A stretch of DNA of 64,000 nt from Callorhinus ursinus. Its lineage: Eukaryota; Chordata; Mammalia; Carnivora; Otariidae. Shown here piece by piece: positions 20,306 to 32,399 of this stretch; the stretch's first letter is position 1, and the number at the start of each line of letters is the position of its first letter. The stretch is from contig NW_020313278.1 in the NCBI RefSeq assembly GCF_003265705.1, positions 79,015 through 143,014 of the forward strand, given 5' to 3'. Position numbers and translations under genes: made by a program. The notes beneath the pieces were generated by a model. The model had not been told where the DNA came from and searched no databases. It saw only the letters and a list, made by a program, of their open reading frames with translations.

Positions 20306-20794
20306 CCAATGCTAACAGTTCTATTGGACTGTGCTTCCATAGAGTCTATGAACCTATACACTACCCCGTACTGTGTTATCGAGTACTATATGTAAAGCAT
20401 TTCTTACAGTGTCTGGCCTAGATTGAGATTTCTATAAAGCATAGTTATTTCATCTTTCTAGATGTTTTTACAGTATTGTGTTTGTATGTGTGGGATGGGA
20501 TAACTGTTTTCACACCCAGATCCATGTTTTATGTGGTGAAGGATATATTGTGCATACATGCAGTTCTATTTCCTATTTTTCCTCCATAAAGAATATATTG
20601 TCAGACCTTCTAGTGGGTATTTTAATTCTCTGAAACAGTCTCCACAGCTTGCTTCTGGACACTGAAGTCCTCTCTAGGTACCGTGTGCTCTCTTAGAAGC
20701 ACCAGTGGGGGGCTATCGGAAATAACTAGAATCCAGAATTAGGATACCATGACCTGGCTCAGGATAAACAAACAGGGTTCCCCAATGTATTGTG
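20306..20794. other. Unassigned non-coding sequence
   Basis: Nothing recognised. Confidence 0.5.
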
Positions 20795-21115
20795 ACCATG
20801 TATGATAAGGGATAATTGTGACTTTGTGTGATAATTGCCTCTCTGTGTAATAATGGGATAATCTGTGTAATAACAATGTAATAAGGGACTGTCTGCTTAA
20901 CAGGTGACTTTCAGTGTAATAACTGAGAGTGTAATAAATGACTCTGTGTAATAGTTGTCTCTTTGCATAATAACTATTTCTTTGTGCCATAGTAGACTCT
21001 GCATAAAAATCGACTCTGTGTAGTTACTGTCTCTCTGCATAAAACCTGGCTCCCTGTAATAATTGACTTTCTGTGTAATAATGAGCTCCCTGTGTAATAA
21101 TGGACTCTCTGACCA
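20795..21115. repeat. Degenerate minisatellite, about 20-bp unit, about 14-16 units
   Basis: Variants of GACTCTCTGTGTAATAATG recur about every 16-22 bases: near 20845, 20863, 20912, 20945, 20963, 21000, 21036, 21053, 21071 and 21090. Spacing and unit sequence both drift, so the array is old. Minus-strand open frames with repeated Tyr-Tyr-Thr-Glu text are translations of this repeat. Confidence 0.8.
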
Positions 21116-21164
21116 TAGGCACAAATTTTCAAATGCCTGTGGACTAATAGAAATTACAGTAATA

Positions 21165-21770
21165 GTCAAGCCATATCCAGTTGCAGGTGATAGAAAACAA
21201 CTCAAACTAGCTTAAGGTGGCAGGAGGAAGAGGAGGAAATCATTAACTCACAGACCTGGGAAGTCCAGAGGCTAACTGGCCTCAAGGCCGATTGAATCCC
21301 TGGGTTCACATGAAGTCTTTGGGGGCTCTGTGTCTCTTTCCATCTCCAGGGTCTTGGTTTTATTCTCAGATGAGTCTGTCGTCCACGTGGTTGGAGGGTC
21401 CTCTGAGCAACTCAGGTTTTCACAGCCCTTAGAGTGCTTGTTTCCAGAGAGTACAAGAAAGCATCCATTTACTTTACTCCTAGCATCCGTTTCCTCAAAG
21501 AACTCAGGCCACCCGACACCTGGGATGGTAGAAATGGGCACCTTGATTGGCAGGTACCTCATTATCACGGGGGTAGGGAGTAGTTCACAAAATGAATGGG
21601 TGGAGAGCAGAACAAACAAGTAATAGATGTCTCCTTTGTTCATAGCCTGTGAGCTACATCCTCCCAAGGGTGGGCGTGAGCTCAGTGAATTTGTTCCAGC
21701 AAGTTCTTTAGTCTTCATGAACCAGCCATCGACTCTTTTTAGAGTAGGTGACAAATATCTGCATATATAT
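21165..21770 (-). repeat. Ancient interspersed repeat, reversed copy of the 8640/12540 family
   Basis: CCAGTTGCAGGTGATAGAAA, AACTCAAACTAGCTTAAG, GGGTTCACATGAAGTC, CTCTTTCCATCTCCAGGGTC and GGTTTTATTCTCAGATGAG match the reversed family. At about 600 bp it is the longest copy here. A 160-codon minus-strand frame inside it is not a recognisable protein. Confidence 0.45.
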
Positions 21771-21944
21771 CTGACTAGTTTTCAAATAAGAATAGATGTT
21801 CTTATAAAGGATATAATGCAGAGTCATCTACAACATCAGACTTATAGGTCTTTATGAATTTTCGCAGTCAGTGACCACGAAATATATAGCTGCCTCCCGT
21901 AGTGCTCCATAATTTATTTTTCTTTTAAAAATACTCAGGCTACC

Positions 21945-22130
21945 TTCAGCAGAGGTTTTAACCTATTTTGTGTCATGGATTCTTTTGATCGTCTGGAAAA
22001 ACTATAAATTTCTTCTGAGAGTAATGTTTTTAAGCACATAAAATAAAACACATCAGAGTTAAAAAAGGATTCTTATGAAATACCTCTACAGCACGGAAAT
22101 ACACAATTTTTAAACTATGTATTTGGGCTT
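21945..22130 (+). repeat. Possible hAT-type fossil
   Basis: GGTTTTAACCTATTTTGTGT..CATGGATTCTTTTGAT resembles the 'ggttctcaacctttttgggtcacggacccctt' start of an old DNA-transposon fossil. Tentative. Confidence 0.3.
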
Positions 22131-22279
22131 TTCACTGAATGAGTTTTTTTCAGTGAATGTTTTCCAAATGTGGATGCAAATTTGGAATTAGTGCCTTTAA
22201 ACACAGTTGCCCAGATTGGGATCAAGAACAGGAGGCTCAAAGAAAAACTCCTTGGCTGTCTTTATGTCCTGCACCCTCC

Positions 22280-22578
22280 TATTGTCTGGTTAATTCTTAC
22301 TTAATCCTTCAGATCACAGTACACACATCACTTCTTGGGGAAAGTCTTCTTCTGACTTCTCTGACTAGGTTCATGTCCCACCCACCCACAATACACACAC
22401 GAGCATATGTCCCGGTTACCGAATAGCCTCTGTCTTCTCTAGGAGACTCGCATTGCCAGGAGAACAGGACGGACCTGGTTTCATCCCTGGTTCCATCCCT
22501 GGTTCCTAGAGCATAGTACCTGGGACCTAACAGGACCTCACTAAAATTTGCTAAGTGGATGAATGAATCCATAAGTGT
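22280..22578 (+). repeat. L2 fragment with 3' end
   Basis: Starts with CTTACTTAATCCTTCAGATC and ends with CATAGTACCTGGGACCTAAC..AAATTTGCTAAGTGGATGAATGA, the L2 3' terminus pattern ('cacatagtaggcgctcaataaatg..gaatgaatga'). Confidence 0.6.
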
Positions 22579-23075
22579 GTAGACAATCAGAGAGTCATCA
22601 TAGGGTCAGATCTGATTTTTCTCCTCACAACATACAAAGTTAGAAGACAAAGTGCCCAAATTCTGGTGATCTCCACGAAATAGGTGCTAAAAGGTTTTAC
22701 CGAGTGATACATCTTTCCAGTTCATAGGCGATTTTTGTTTGTTTTCAAAATTCATTCAGAAGAAAGGATGGAAAACAAGTGAAGGAAAGGGACTCACGGT
22801 AGAGAAAGGATAGTCAGAATCGGCTGATGGATGGAGAACTTCAACACCATTGTCTAATTTAGAAAAAAAAAAAACCCTACAGTCAAAATTTTAAGTCAAA
22901 TCAATGTAAAATCCATCCAAAAAAACCCACAACTGTTTCTGGCATTTTTGAGTGGAGACCAGCACTGAACAGGTGGGTAGGTTGTGGGTGGACATACCTG
23001 CTCACAAAAGCCGGTACCCAGTGGGTATCTCCATATTCACTTCTTGTAGACACTCTCTTGCTGCTGGAACAGTGG
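22579..23075. other. Unassigned non-coding sequence
   Basis: A short A run occurs at 22862-22873. No repeat or exon was recognised. Confidence 0.5.
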
Positions 23076-23079
23076 CTCT

Positions 23080-23500
23080 TTCTCATGGGGAACCCACTCA
23101 GGGGGAATCGATACTGGCCCCGCCTGCCCATCCACATAGGATGGTGGGATGCAGACCAGAAGGCTCCTCTCATTGGTCCCGGTCATTGGTTCTGAGATGG
23201 ACATGTGACTTGAGCAGAGCCAATTAGAGTCTTCTTAGAGAACTCTTCTGCCAAAGCTAAGGAGAAAGCCACTCTCATTGTGGTGGGTGGGCTCAGTTCT
23301 ATCTAATATGTGGGTTTGGGGAGGTTGGTGTGCATCATGCCTGCTACATGGGTGGTCACACCTAGAGAAATGCACGTGTGATGACATTCTTTAGGCCTTC
23401 GGGCTAGAATTAGTAGCATCCTGGGACATCTTCGTTATTTGACCCAATCAGTGCATTTTTTTCTTCCATTTTGCTTTAGTTGTGTTTCTGTCACTTGCAA
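23080..23500 (+). repeat. Ancient interspersed repeat (8640 family)
   Basis: GGTCATTGGTTCTGAGATGG, ACATGTGACTTGAGCAGAGC, CAATTAGAGTCTTC and GTTGTGTTTCTGTCACTTGC are in the same order as in the other copies. Confidence 0.45.
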
Positions 23501-24928
23501 CTGCTAAAACATCTGTCGTTTATTTCACGTTAATGTGGACTTACAATATTTCCTGGACTGGATAAGTAGCATTTTACAGTTGCTTAGGCCAATAGAACAG
23601 TTTCATTGGACTATACATGACGGATCTAAAACAGGCTATTACATAGCCTCTCCCACATTTTAGATTTTCATCAGATTCTGATACAGTTGTTGAGTGGCCC
23701 ATAAAACAGGATAACCAGACAATGCCTTCAAAAGGCATCCTGAAAGCATGTTTTTTTGAAAGCTTAGGAAGAAAGTGGGACATTTTTCATGTCTCTGGCA
23801 GCTCCATTATGATGTATTTGGACATTTTTGATAAAATTATGAAGCATAAAAAGTTTGAAGCATTGAAGATTAATTTTCCTCCATAAATATATAGATCATA
23901 GTCAAATTCTATATGACTAGTTTTGCCCAGAGCAAAAAATATTTTCGGTGTAATTTCATAGCAATATGGAAGCAGATGATGAGAGAGGCACTGAAAAAGA
24001 CTTTGGTGGATTGTAAGTGTCAGGTTAACATTCACAACCTGATGAATCGAGCAGAAACTGCTGTTAAAATCTAGAGCTTTGTTGTTTTAAAGTTAGAAAA
24101 AAAAGTTGGGAGCTGGTACAGAAGTAAAATTAAAGTAAAAGAAAATAAATAATCCATATCTCTTCTGTTCTGTTTAAATATTAAAGTGTCAGCTGCAATT
24201 CTGAAATGACACAAAAAAAGCTTGTTGGGCTGAAAAAAAAAAGTGCTTCATTTGTTGGATTTCCATGCTGTCTGAACTGTAATTTCACCTAAGGATGATT
24301 TTCTGGGATGAGGGGCCTGAGCTCTATGGTCTGTTACAGATGGAGAGGCAAGCCCACCATGCATGGGCTGGTTTTTATTTCTTCTAGTTCTTCTCCAACT
24401 TTACAGCTTCTTCCTGAAGCCTACTCTTCTGTGCCCAGTGAAATGGAGGCCCCCATTCTTGTTGGAAGTGCAGTTCCCTCCCACTGCCCCGAACTGTACT
24501 GTTTGTTTTGACTAACTGGTCATCTCATTCTTCATGGAATTCCCAAAGGCCAAGAAGCGAGGGGCTTACATACTTCCTCTCATCTGGGAGCATCATGGTT
24601 CCCAGCTATGGCCACTCAATCTCTTGACACTTAAAGTCTGGCACACACGGATGGCTGTTTGTCTCTGAATATTAGCGTCTTTGTTGGAATCCACTCAGGG
24701 TGGAGAAATTGGAGAAAGGCTGAGATAAGACTGGAGAAATTAGATGTCAGAAACAAATGAGAAGGATTGTAAGCGATCCTCCCCCCCCAAAATGGCTTTG
24801 TGGTATCTATCATGAGACTTGTTCTTCAGCTCCCTTCCTTTTATTAAGAAATACACCACCTTATAAGAACAGAACATAAAAATCTCAGGAGACTGATTTT
24901 CCCAAGCTCATCTTCTGCTAGGAGAATA
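23501..24928. other. Unassigned, AT-rich in the middle
   Basis: The part at 23800-24300 is AT-rich and repeat-poor. No exon, RNA or repeat was recognised. Confidence 0.5.
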
Positions 24929-24929
24929 T

Positions 24930-25145
24930 TTCTCAATATCAGCACTGTTGACATTTTAGACGATTTGTCTTGTGCATCGTAGGTTGTTTAACAGTATCTT
25001 TGTCATCTACCCTTTGGTGGGTAGATGGATGGATGGATGAGGTGCTGGCAGAACTCTTCCCTCAGTTGTGACAACCAAAACTGCCTCCCGGCATTGCCCA
25101 ATGTCCCCTGGAGGCAAACGAATTGCCATTGAGAACCATCGTCTA
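24930..25145 (+). repeat. MER5-like hAT fossil with a small (GGAT)n
   Basis: ATCAGCACTGTTGACATTTT, TGTGCATCGTAGGTTGTTTA, TTGTGACAACCAAAACTGCC, CATTGCCCAATGTCCCCTGG and GAGAACCATCG are in standard order. A GGATGGATGGATGAGG expansion (25026-25041) sits in its centre. Confidence 0.6.
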
Positions 25146-26078
25146 GAGTGTGGTCCAGGATCTAGACTCAGCCAATCGGATGCATGTTCACCAGAACTGG
25201 AACCTAGAAAGTCTAGAAATCAGACAGTGGGAAATTTACCATCCCAACCCACAGTGACAGCGGTACCACCATCAGAACCAGCAGGACCCAGTTCTGAACG
25301 AATAACAAGCTACAGGGGGCTTTGCGGGGAGATCCAGCAGTGTCAAGGATGAGTGAAGCTGGTGAGAATTTGATGTCAGTGATGTCACCAAACTAGCTCC
25401 AGAGCATGATTTTGGCTGGGACACAGGCTTCCCCATCTTATAAGCCTGGCCCTCCATCTTTTCTGGTGACCTTGTGAACAACCCAAATGAGTCTTCTAAT
25501 AAATCCCTTTTATGCTTAAATGAGCCATGGCCCATTTCTGTTGTTTAAACCAAGAGTCATAGTTGTTATACCAGCCTTTAAACTTGCCTAGAAAATAGTG
25601 AGACCCAAGGATGGTAAGGGAGGTTGGTTCAGAGGTCATGATGGAATGAGGGTACCTAGCTGGATTCAGACCTAAGGTCCAGAAGATTTAGAAGGAAACA
25701 AATAACATTCCCCGTAATTTTCTCCCATGCTCCCTTCTACCTCACCATGTCTCTAACCCTTCAGAAAATATATAACTAAAAATGGTGCCTAGACTCTCTT
25801 TGCAGAAAGCATGAGTGTTTGAAGGTGCATTTGGAGGCTGACTTCCTGGGTTTCCATGTAATAGCTGCTGAGTTTAGACACTTAACCACCTCACATTCCC
25901 TGTCTTCTCATTACAAAATGCAGACAAGGCTTCCGGTATTAAAGATAATGTGTAGGAAAGCAGTGGAATGACAGTTTTTTCCCCTTAGAGAAATCACCTT
26001 GGTGTCTGTAGTTTCAGTGAGAGGGGGTTCAAGCTCAGGGATTCAAGAGTAAGAACTTGACCCAAGCCTACAGGTGAG
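25146..26078. other. Unassigned non-coding sequence
   Basis: Nothing recognised. Open frames are shorter than 95 codons and featureless. Confidence 0.5.
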
Positions 26079-26079
26079 C

Positions 26080-26432
26080 ATTTTCTATATCCTTGACCAC
26101 CATGATGATTGAGTTGTGATGGTCTCACAACTAGGTTTGTCTAATCAGAGTTAACATGTGGACATTTGCTGAAGTGTTCAGACAGTTCCTGAGAGCTGTA
26201 AATGTCAGTTGGAGCTGCTGGTATTCACCTTGCCAGGTGAGGCGATAAAGAGAAGTGTAGCAGAGAGAAGAGAGGGAAACACAGTCTTGATATCAACATT
26301 TTAGCCCCTGGATCCAGCTATAGCTGAAGCAGGTCCTAGCTGTGAAGTTCCCAATACATTCCCCGTCCTGCTTAGGTTAGTTTGAGCTGAGTTTCCAACC
26401 CTTGCAACAAAGAGAGGCTGAATTACTTAACA
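26080..26432 (+). repeat. Ancient interspersed repeat (8640 family)
   Basis: CTAATCAGAGTTAACATGTG, CCTGGATCCAGCTATAGCTG, AAGCAGGTCC and GTTTGAGCTGAGTTTCCAAC match the family order. Confidence 0.4.
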
Positions 26433-27185
26433 CCTAGCCCACGATGAGGGCCCACCACATTGGCACCAGCAATAAAACCAGGACAAATGTTTGGAGAGCT
26501 AATCATGGTGATTGTTCTTTCATTTCCGTACTCGGCATCTAGTGCAAGAGACATTGATAGGCATGTATTGTGTTGGAGTCTAATTGCATGAATACACAGA
26601 GCAGAGTCTCAGGATATGATAGGATGCATTTCCATTTGTCAAGGCTATGGATTTGGGGCAGTTAAAATCTTTGGGGAAAGTGAGCCTCTTACACTTTCAT
26701 GGATGACACACATACTTCTCTTTAACACTTTATAGCTCTCCAGCTCCATGGAGATTAAGCTCTGCATGTCCAGGAAGGTTTCAGTACTTTTATGGTAATG
26801 AAATTACAACAAATGGTACCAACCTGGGAGTGTTGCCTGGGGCTCAGTCTCAACTCCCTTCCCCTCGAAATCTGCTGCCATGAGCTCGAACATGATGTGT
26901 GGCACAGAATGCCCGTATTTAAAAGTCACTGCCTTCAGATCAATATTATCCCCCCTGTAGCATTTCCTCACATATTACATTAAAAAGACTAATCCCTTGG
27001 AGAGTTGTAAAGATGTTTTAGTGCAGAGCATATATTATGAATGTTTCATCGTTATTCCTCAGGATTTATTTAACATTTTACTCGACAGTCCCTTTGGATT
27101 TTTGATTGATTACTAGGCAAATTAGATAAGAAAACTCTTTCTGTAAGAGAGTCCCATGCAGCATCCTAGCCATGGTGGTGATAAT
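26433..27185. other. Unassigned non-coding sequence
   Basis: Nothing recognised. Confidence 0.5.
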
Positions 27186-27187
27186 AA

Positions 27188-27392
27188 TGGAATCCAAGAT
27201 TTATCTCATACTTCTTCTGTCAACAGCCACACTAAGCTGTTTACAGGCACTGTTTCCACTCCTCGAATAAGATACTGCTATCCCCATTTTACAGATAAGG
27301 TACTGAGGTCTAGGGAACTCCTGAGTTGAGGTTAGAGCTTCAACTGGGGTCTGATTCACTTTAGAGCCTGTGTTCTTAATAAATGCCGTTTT
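27188..27392 (+). repeat. MIR SINE fossil
   Basis: CTATCCCCATTTTACAGATA, AGGTACTGAGGTC and AGAGCCTGTGTTCTTAA are the MIR core and 3' part. Confidence 0.75.
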
Positions 27393-28028
27393 TACTCCAA
27401 AAACGTCATCACAAGCCCTGCAGTGTCGTGTTTCAGGATTAAATACATTGGGGTAGCATTGTTCACTCGATACCTTCTCCTTGGGATTCACAAACATATG
27501 ACCCAATTCAAGGTTCTGAGACATCCAATAAGGAAGGATCCAGTTCATTTTACAAATGCTTTCAAAATGATTGGATTCTGGAGCCAACCCTTTGGTGTGT
27601 TGGTTGTCTTTGTTGGTGGCTTCCCATCACAACAGTTAACATATGGAGTGTGATAAAAAAAAAAATCTGGCCTTTGGCATCTCCCACACCACTTCTCAGA
27701 CTACAAAGCCATCAAGGGGCTGGCCTGATGGAGACATATGAGACCCCAGGTATGGCTGGAGATTTTAAGTTTCCTTGAAAATCAAATCACAATTATTAGA
27801 TTGGACGGACTCATTTCTCCTCTCTCCAAGGACATATTATTCTGTAGGACATATGGTATAGTGGTCTTATTGGTGACTCTGTTGGAAGCTAGAGGATTGC
27901 CCAAGTAGGTGCTTCTGTGTCTGGTTTTGAAGCAATTTTGTAAAGTCTGTAGTCTGTTCATTCAATATTTTGACAAGCTTGCAAGCCATTAGGATTGTTG
28001 GTGTACAGTGATTTGCTTGGGTTGGGTT
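27393..28028. other. Unassigned non-coding sequence
   Basis: Nothing recognised beyond a short A run at 27655-27665. Confidence 0.5.
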
Positions 28029-28032
28029 GGAC

Positions 28033-28222
28033 CAGTGGTCCTCAGTGGGAGCAGTTTTAATCCCCAGCCTCCCGGGGGAAGACAGTCTGGAGCAATTCTG
28101 CAGACAGTTGTGGTAGTCACAATTGGGAGGTGTGCTGCTGGGTCTGGAGGGTAGAACTAAACATCCTACAATGCACAGGACAGCCCCCATGACTAGCAGT
28201 TATTGAGCCCCAAATGTCAATC
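28033..28222 (-). repeat. MER5-like hAT fossil
   Basis: CCAGTGGTCCTCAGTGGGAG, GTAGTCACAATTGGGAGGTG, CATCCTACAATGCACAGGAC and CCCAAATGTCAATCAGG are the reverse of the element at 24930-25145. Confidence 0.55.
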
Positions 28223-28830
28223 AGGCCAAGGATGAGGAAACCATGAGCTAGACTATGTTAAAATAGCATGTAAGCCCTCCAATCTCAGGGTCTTCACATG
28301 ACGTAAATTTTTGTTGTTGTTATTGTTTGCCCATTTACCCAAGATCTAATGCTAATGTTTGCCATTTGTCAGCCCTGCTGAGAAATGCTTGTCCAAGTGG
28401 TACCCAGAGGATGCAGGCTTCCAGGCTTTTCCTGTCGTGTGCTTTTCATTGTCTTAGAAGCCATCCATACCAGCCATCCACACAAGTGAAAGAGGATGGG
28501 TGATCATGCAGCTCTTTTAGGGTTGGGGCCCAGAAATGCCGAACATCCTTCCCACCTACGTTGTGATGGCCAAAACTCAGTCATGGGGACCTCCCCAGCT
28601 TCTGGGAGGGCTGTGGAATAGCCCTCCTGTGTCTTCAGACAATGAAATGTTTTGATGAACACATCGTATCATCCCTGACATGCAAGGGAAGTTCATTGCT
28701 GATTAAATAAGGTGCAAGAGCCAACATCTTTACCCAGCAATTAAACAGTGGCAAAGCATAATTTTACTTTAAGAGACTTGCACTGTAGTTGAGAAAATAG
28801 ATCTTGGGCCCATGCATCAGGATTTAGGTA
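28223..28830. other. Mostly unassigned; possible reversed MER5-like scrap at 28500-28610
   Basis: GGGCCCAGAAATGCCGAACA and TGTGATGGCCAAAACTCAG hint at the MER5-like family but are too short to be sure. Confidence 0.35.
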
Positions 28831-28831
28831 A

Positions 28832-29042
28832 TGGAATTGATATTTATTAAGGACCCACTGTCATCGGTCACTTGGAGTGTGTTGGCTCATTCTACCTGCA
28901 AGGTAGTTATTACACCTGTTCGATAGATGACGTAAATGAGGATCAGAGACAGAAAGATACTAATACACAAGCACACAGCTAGAAAGTTATGGTGCCCACG
29001 AGCAAATCAAAGACAGACTTGAAAACCCATATTCTTTCTTCT
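28832..29042 (+). repeat. MIR SINE fossil
   Basis: GATATTTATTAAGGACCCAC, GATAGATGACGTAAATGAGG and CACACAGCTAGAAAGTTATG follow MIR order. Confidence 0.75.
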
Positions 29043-30862
29043 TCATCAGCCCAAACTGGGCTTTGTCACACACTATTCCTGCGACATACTCCTAGCCAAA
29101 ACAGCCCCGTGAGCCAAAGCATTTGAGGACTTCCAAATCCTGTCTGTTCCTCCTGAAAAGTCACAATGCCTGTTAGAATACCTAAAGCGTATGAGAAGCC
29201 TAGTTTTAAAGAGACTGCTTAGGCCACTTATATGAAAGACTCCTGTATTGTCATTACACGTATCAATATTCCATACAGTCAGCTAAAACAAATCTTCACA
29301 AACGTTGCTTTCTCGCAACATTTTTATTTCCAGTTTGGAATTTAATTTTATCCCCACACCCACGCACATCACATGCGCTGTTCTGTCTAAAGCACTGTTT
29401 GGGAAGCAGCATGGTGTACCCACAGCAGTACAAGCTGGGGGATTCGGAGAGGGAGTTTAAAAGTCCTGGGGAGTTCCGGGGAGGACACTGCCTCCCTGGA
29501 TATGGGTTCTGTCATGCATAATGGGGGCAGGGGGCGGCACAGGGTCTTATCCTGTATGTCACATCAAATATGTTGATTGTGGCTGCCCGGAACAGCGTGT
29601 TGGTAAGGATTCTGGAGCCAGGCTGCACAGAAATAAGGAAAGTTCTGAATGATTCATGGTGTCTGCCATGAACACAGATGGTTTCCATGTGCTGTAAATT
29701 TGCTATCTCTGAACTAAAGGAAGCCTAAGGTCATTTCCAACTCTAAGGTTCTCCAACTCAACTTGATGCGAGAAATAAGGTGAATGACATTCTCCGACTC
29801 CTACCTGCTAATAAAACAGGGTGAAGAACAGGGTGGGTCGTTGACCTCTGCATAACTTACTAGGTGCATTGCGTGTCTGAAATCCAAGTACAAAGCAAGA
29901 GGGACTCCAGACAGGTGAGAAAGATGCATTGCTGATAGAAGCTGTAAGGCATTTTGGAAGAAGTGATATCTGAGCTGGGTTTTGAAGGGTGTGTAGGAGC
30001 TTGCCAGGTAGAGGCAGAGAAAAGGCAGTCCAAGGAAAGAAAGAACATTGCAGAAGGCTGACCAAAAGAAGGTCTGTTTGATGAGGTTGGGGGCCCAGAC
30101 TGGTGGGAGCAAATGTGGACTTTGTGTCCCTGTTCCAAGGACAGACAGAGACAGGTGGGGACGGAAGCCAGGTAGACGGGGATTAGATTGCCACGTTCCC
30201 TGAGTGCCAAACTCTGGAAGTTGCTGACTTCTCAGTGTTCGTGGAGCAAAGGGACCTCATGGTGGCTGGAGTGATGGTCACTCCAGCAGGTGTGAGCAGA
30301 AGAGCTGTTCTTGGAGGTGGCCTGTCCACTTCCCCGTGGCTGACAGGGCTAGCCCATGGCCTTTGTCCCTTCTGCTTTCCCTCACCGCCCAGGGCTCCTT
30401 CCCCGGGACTGGGCCTAATGAAATGTTTCCCGTTTTAATTTCAGCTCTGCTGGGAGGAGCTCTTTTATCTCGGCTGCTTCTCTGCCATCAAAGCCCACTC
30501 AGTGTTGAGTACTGCCCGCCCCCTTGCTGGTCCTGTCCTCCCCAGAATCCTGCCTGGAGGTTTTAATTCTGAGTCTCAGAAGACAAGCAAGGGGGCTGCT
30601 TTTGATTTATCAGTCAAACACAATCCCTTCGCAATTGTCTTTGGAGACTCAGGCTCCAGACATGAAAGATAAAAACAAGAGATGCCAGTTTGGTTTAAGA
30701 TGGAAGTTTGTGCTAGATCTTTCTGTGTTCTTCCTTCAACTCAGAAAAAAATAAAATAAAATGAAAGCCTCTCCTCTCAGCTCAGTCAGTGCATTGTTTT
30801 CTTGTCTGCCCATCTTGTTCCATTTCCCGAGTGGTTTTCTTACTTATTTCAGAAGTAACAAA
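29043..30862. other. Mostly unassigned; an old repeat piece at 29925-30065
   Basis: TGAGCTGGGTTTTGAAGGGT..GCCAGGTAGAGGCAG resembles the old repeat at 6805-7140. Minus-strand frames of 85-116 codons at 29801-30210 overlap each other and this repeat, and have no recognised domains. Confidence 0.4.
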
Positions 30863-30863
30863 A

Positions 30864-31118
30864 ACCACCTGACATTTATTGAGATTCCTCTGATCACTTT
30901 ATGTCCATCCTAGACACTCTATGCATGTTAACCCATTTAATATTAATTGCTACCTTAGGAAGTGGGTACCATCATTAACCTCATTTTACAGTTGGGGAAA
31001 CTGAGTCACAGGGCCCTAAGTAATCAGTCTCACAGAGCTGTTACGTGGTGGAGCTGGGATCCGTGATTAGGAAATCTGGCTCCAGAGTCCCTGCCTTTTG
31101 CCACCATGCTGTGCTGTG
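30864..31118 (+). repeat. MIR SINE, near full length
   Basis: ACATTTATTGAGATTCCTCT, AACCCATTTAATATTAATTG, CATTTTACAGTTGGGGAAAC, TGGAGCTGGGATCCGTGATT and CTGGCTCCAGAGTCCCTGCC cover nearly the whole MIR consensus. It is the best-preserved MIR in the window. Confidence 0.85.
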
Positions 31119-31530
31119 TCCCTGCCATCCCCTTCTTGGGGTGACATTCTATATGTTGATTTATGGCAAGGAAATTGACATCTTCATCGTTGTCATATTT
31201 TGTATAAGAAGGGGCAGTTATCTCCTGATTGCAGGGACAAGGGGTGAGGAATGACTCTATGATTAAGTAAAACCAAAAGATGTGGTCTCAAATAATTGAG
31301 ATCGACTTTGAGGAAGCTCTCCAAGGCTTGCCTGGATTACCTTAGTCTAGACAATGGACGCGTTGCAGGTGGGCTTTTGGATGCCAGTGTTAGAGCCTAC
31401 TTATCCAAAGGAAGTTTCATTATAGAGATCCAAACCTTTACTATTTTCTCAGCCCCACACTTTGGCTGGAGTTAGAAAAAAGTGGATTACACTGGCCCAG
31501 ACACCCTCCCTGCATGGCAGTGTTTCCTAG
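31119..31530. other. Unassigned non-coding sequence
   Basis: Nothing recognised. Confidence 0.5.
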
Positions 31531-31534
31531 ACTC

Positions 31535-31673
31535 AGAGAGACAGAGATCATGACAGAGACAGCAAGAGAGAGCACCAGCAGGGAGCCTGATGTGAGACTC
31601 GATTCCAGGACCCTGAGATCATGACCTGAGCTGAAGGCAGGTGCTTAACCGCCTGAGCCACCCGGATGCCCCC
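31535..31673 (-). mobile_element. Can-SINE, reversed, tail-truncated
   Basis: GCAGGGAGCCTGATGTGAGA, CTCGATTCCAGGACCCTGAG, ATCATGACCTGAGCTGAAGG and GCCTGAGCCACCCGGATGCC are the reverse of the SINE head and body. The A-rich tail expected at the left is missing and no TSD was found, so it may be truncated or old. Confidence 0.85.
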
Positions 31674-32188
31674 ATTTATCACCCTTTTTAAAGTTCGAGT
31701 TTCAAGTACTCTCTAGAAATAGTGGAGCTTTACTTTTAACTTTTCCCCAAGGCCTTAAATGTACGTGTCTGTTACTTCCAGTGTCTGTCAGTCATAAAAT
31801 ATTCAAATGCCTAATGCATCATCTTCGGTAGTATTGGACTGTTATTGTATATGTGTAAGATGATCACAGTGTGATACCTAGCTTGCCCCAACGATTTTTG
31901 CTTCTTTGTACTTGTGCCCTTGTTTTAGTCTCCTCCCACACAGAATCACACAGCCTGGTTTGTGTGACCAACAGCGTGTAGCATAGGTAGTGGTGAGTGA
32001 CTTCCAAGGCTAGGTCATAAAAAGCATTATGTCTCACTCCTTTGTTTCTTGGATCATTGGCCTTGGGTGAAGCCAGCTACTGGCCACATGAGAGTGCCGT
32101 CTTAGGAATGGCTTCTCCAGCCCCAGTCAAGCCTTCTGATGATTGCAGCCCCAACTGACACTTGAAAACTCACTGGAGACTCCAATTC
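31674..32188. other. Unassigned non-coding sequence
   Basis: Nothing recognised. Confidence 0.5.
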
Positions 32189-32189
32189 C

Positions 32190-32375
32190 CTTGCAACTCT
32201 GTGAAGTCAGTATTATTAAACAAATGATTTTCTCTCAGATAAGAAAACTGACACTCAGAGACTTTGTTGCCAAAAATCATACAACCCATAATTGGAAGGA
32301 GCCCAAAATTGGACCCAGCCCTGCCTGAGTCGATGGCCCATGTTCTGAACCACTGTACCAGATCACCTTCCTGCT
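32190..32375 (+). repeat. MIR fragment
   Basis: AGATAAGAAAACTGACACTC, AGAGACTTTGTTGCC and GTTCTGAACCACTGTACCAG are the MIR 3' half. Confidence 0.65.
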
Positions 32376-32399
32376 GAAAGTGTTCATGGTTGTTTGCCA

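Noticed and set aside
20739..21205. Minus-strand frames with repeated Tyr-Tyr-Thr-Glu-Ser text, as if a repeat protein
   Set aside because: They are readings of the approximately 20-bp minisatellite. The unit length is not a multiple of three and the frame shifts between units.
21272..21754. 160-codon minus-strand frame, the longest outside L1 and simple repeats
   Set aside because: It lies inside an old interspersed repeat and shows no recognisable domain or exon signals.
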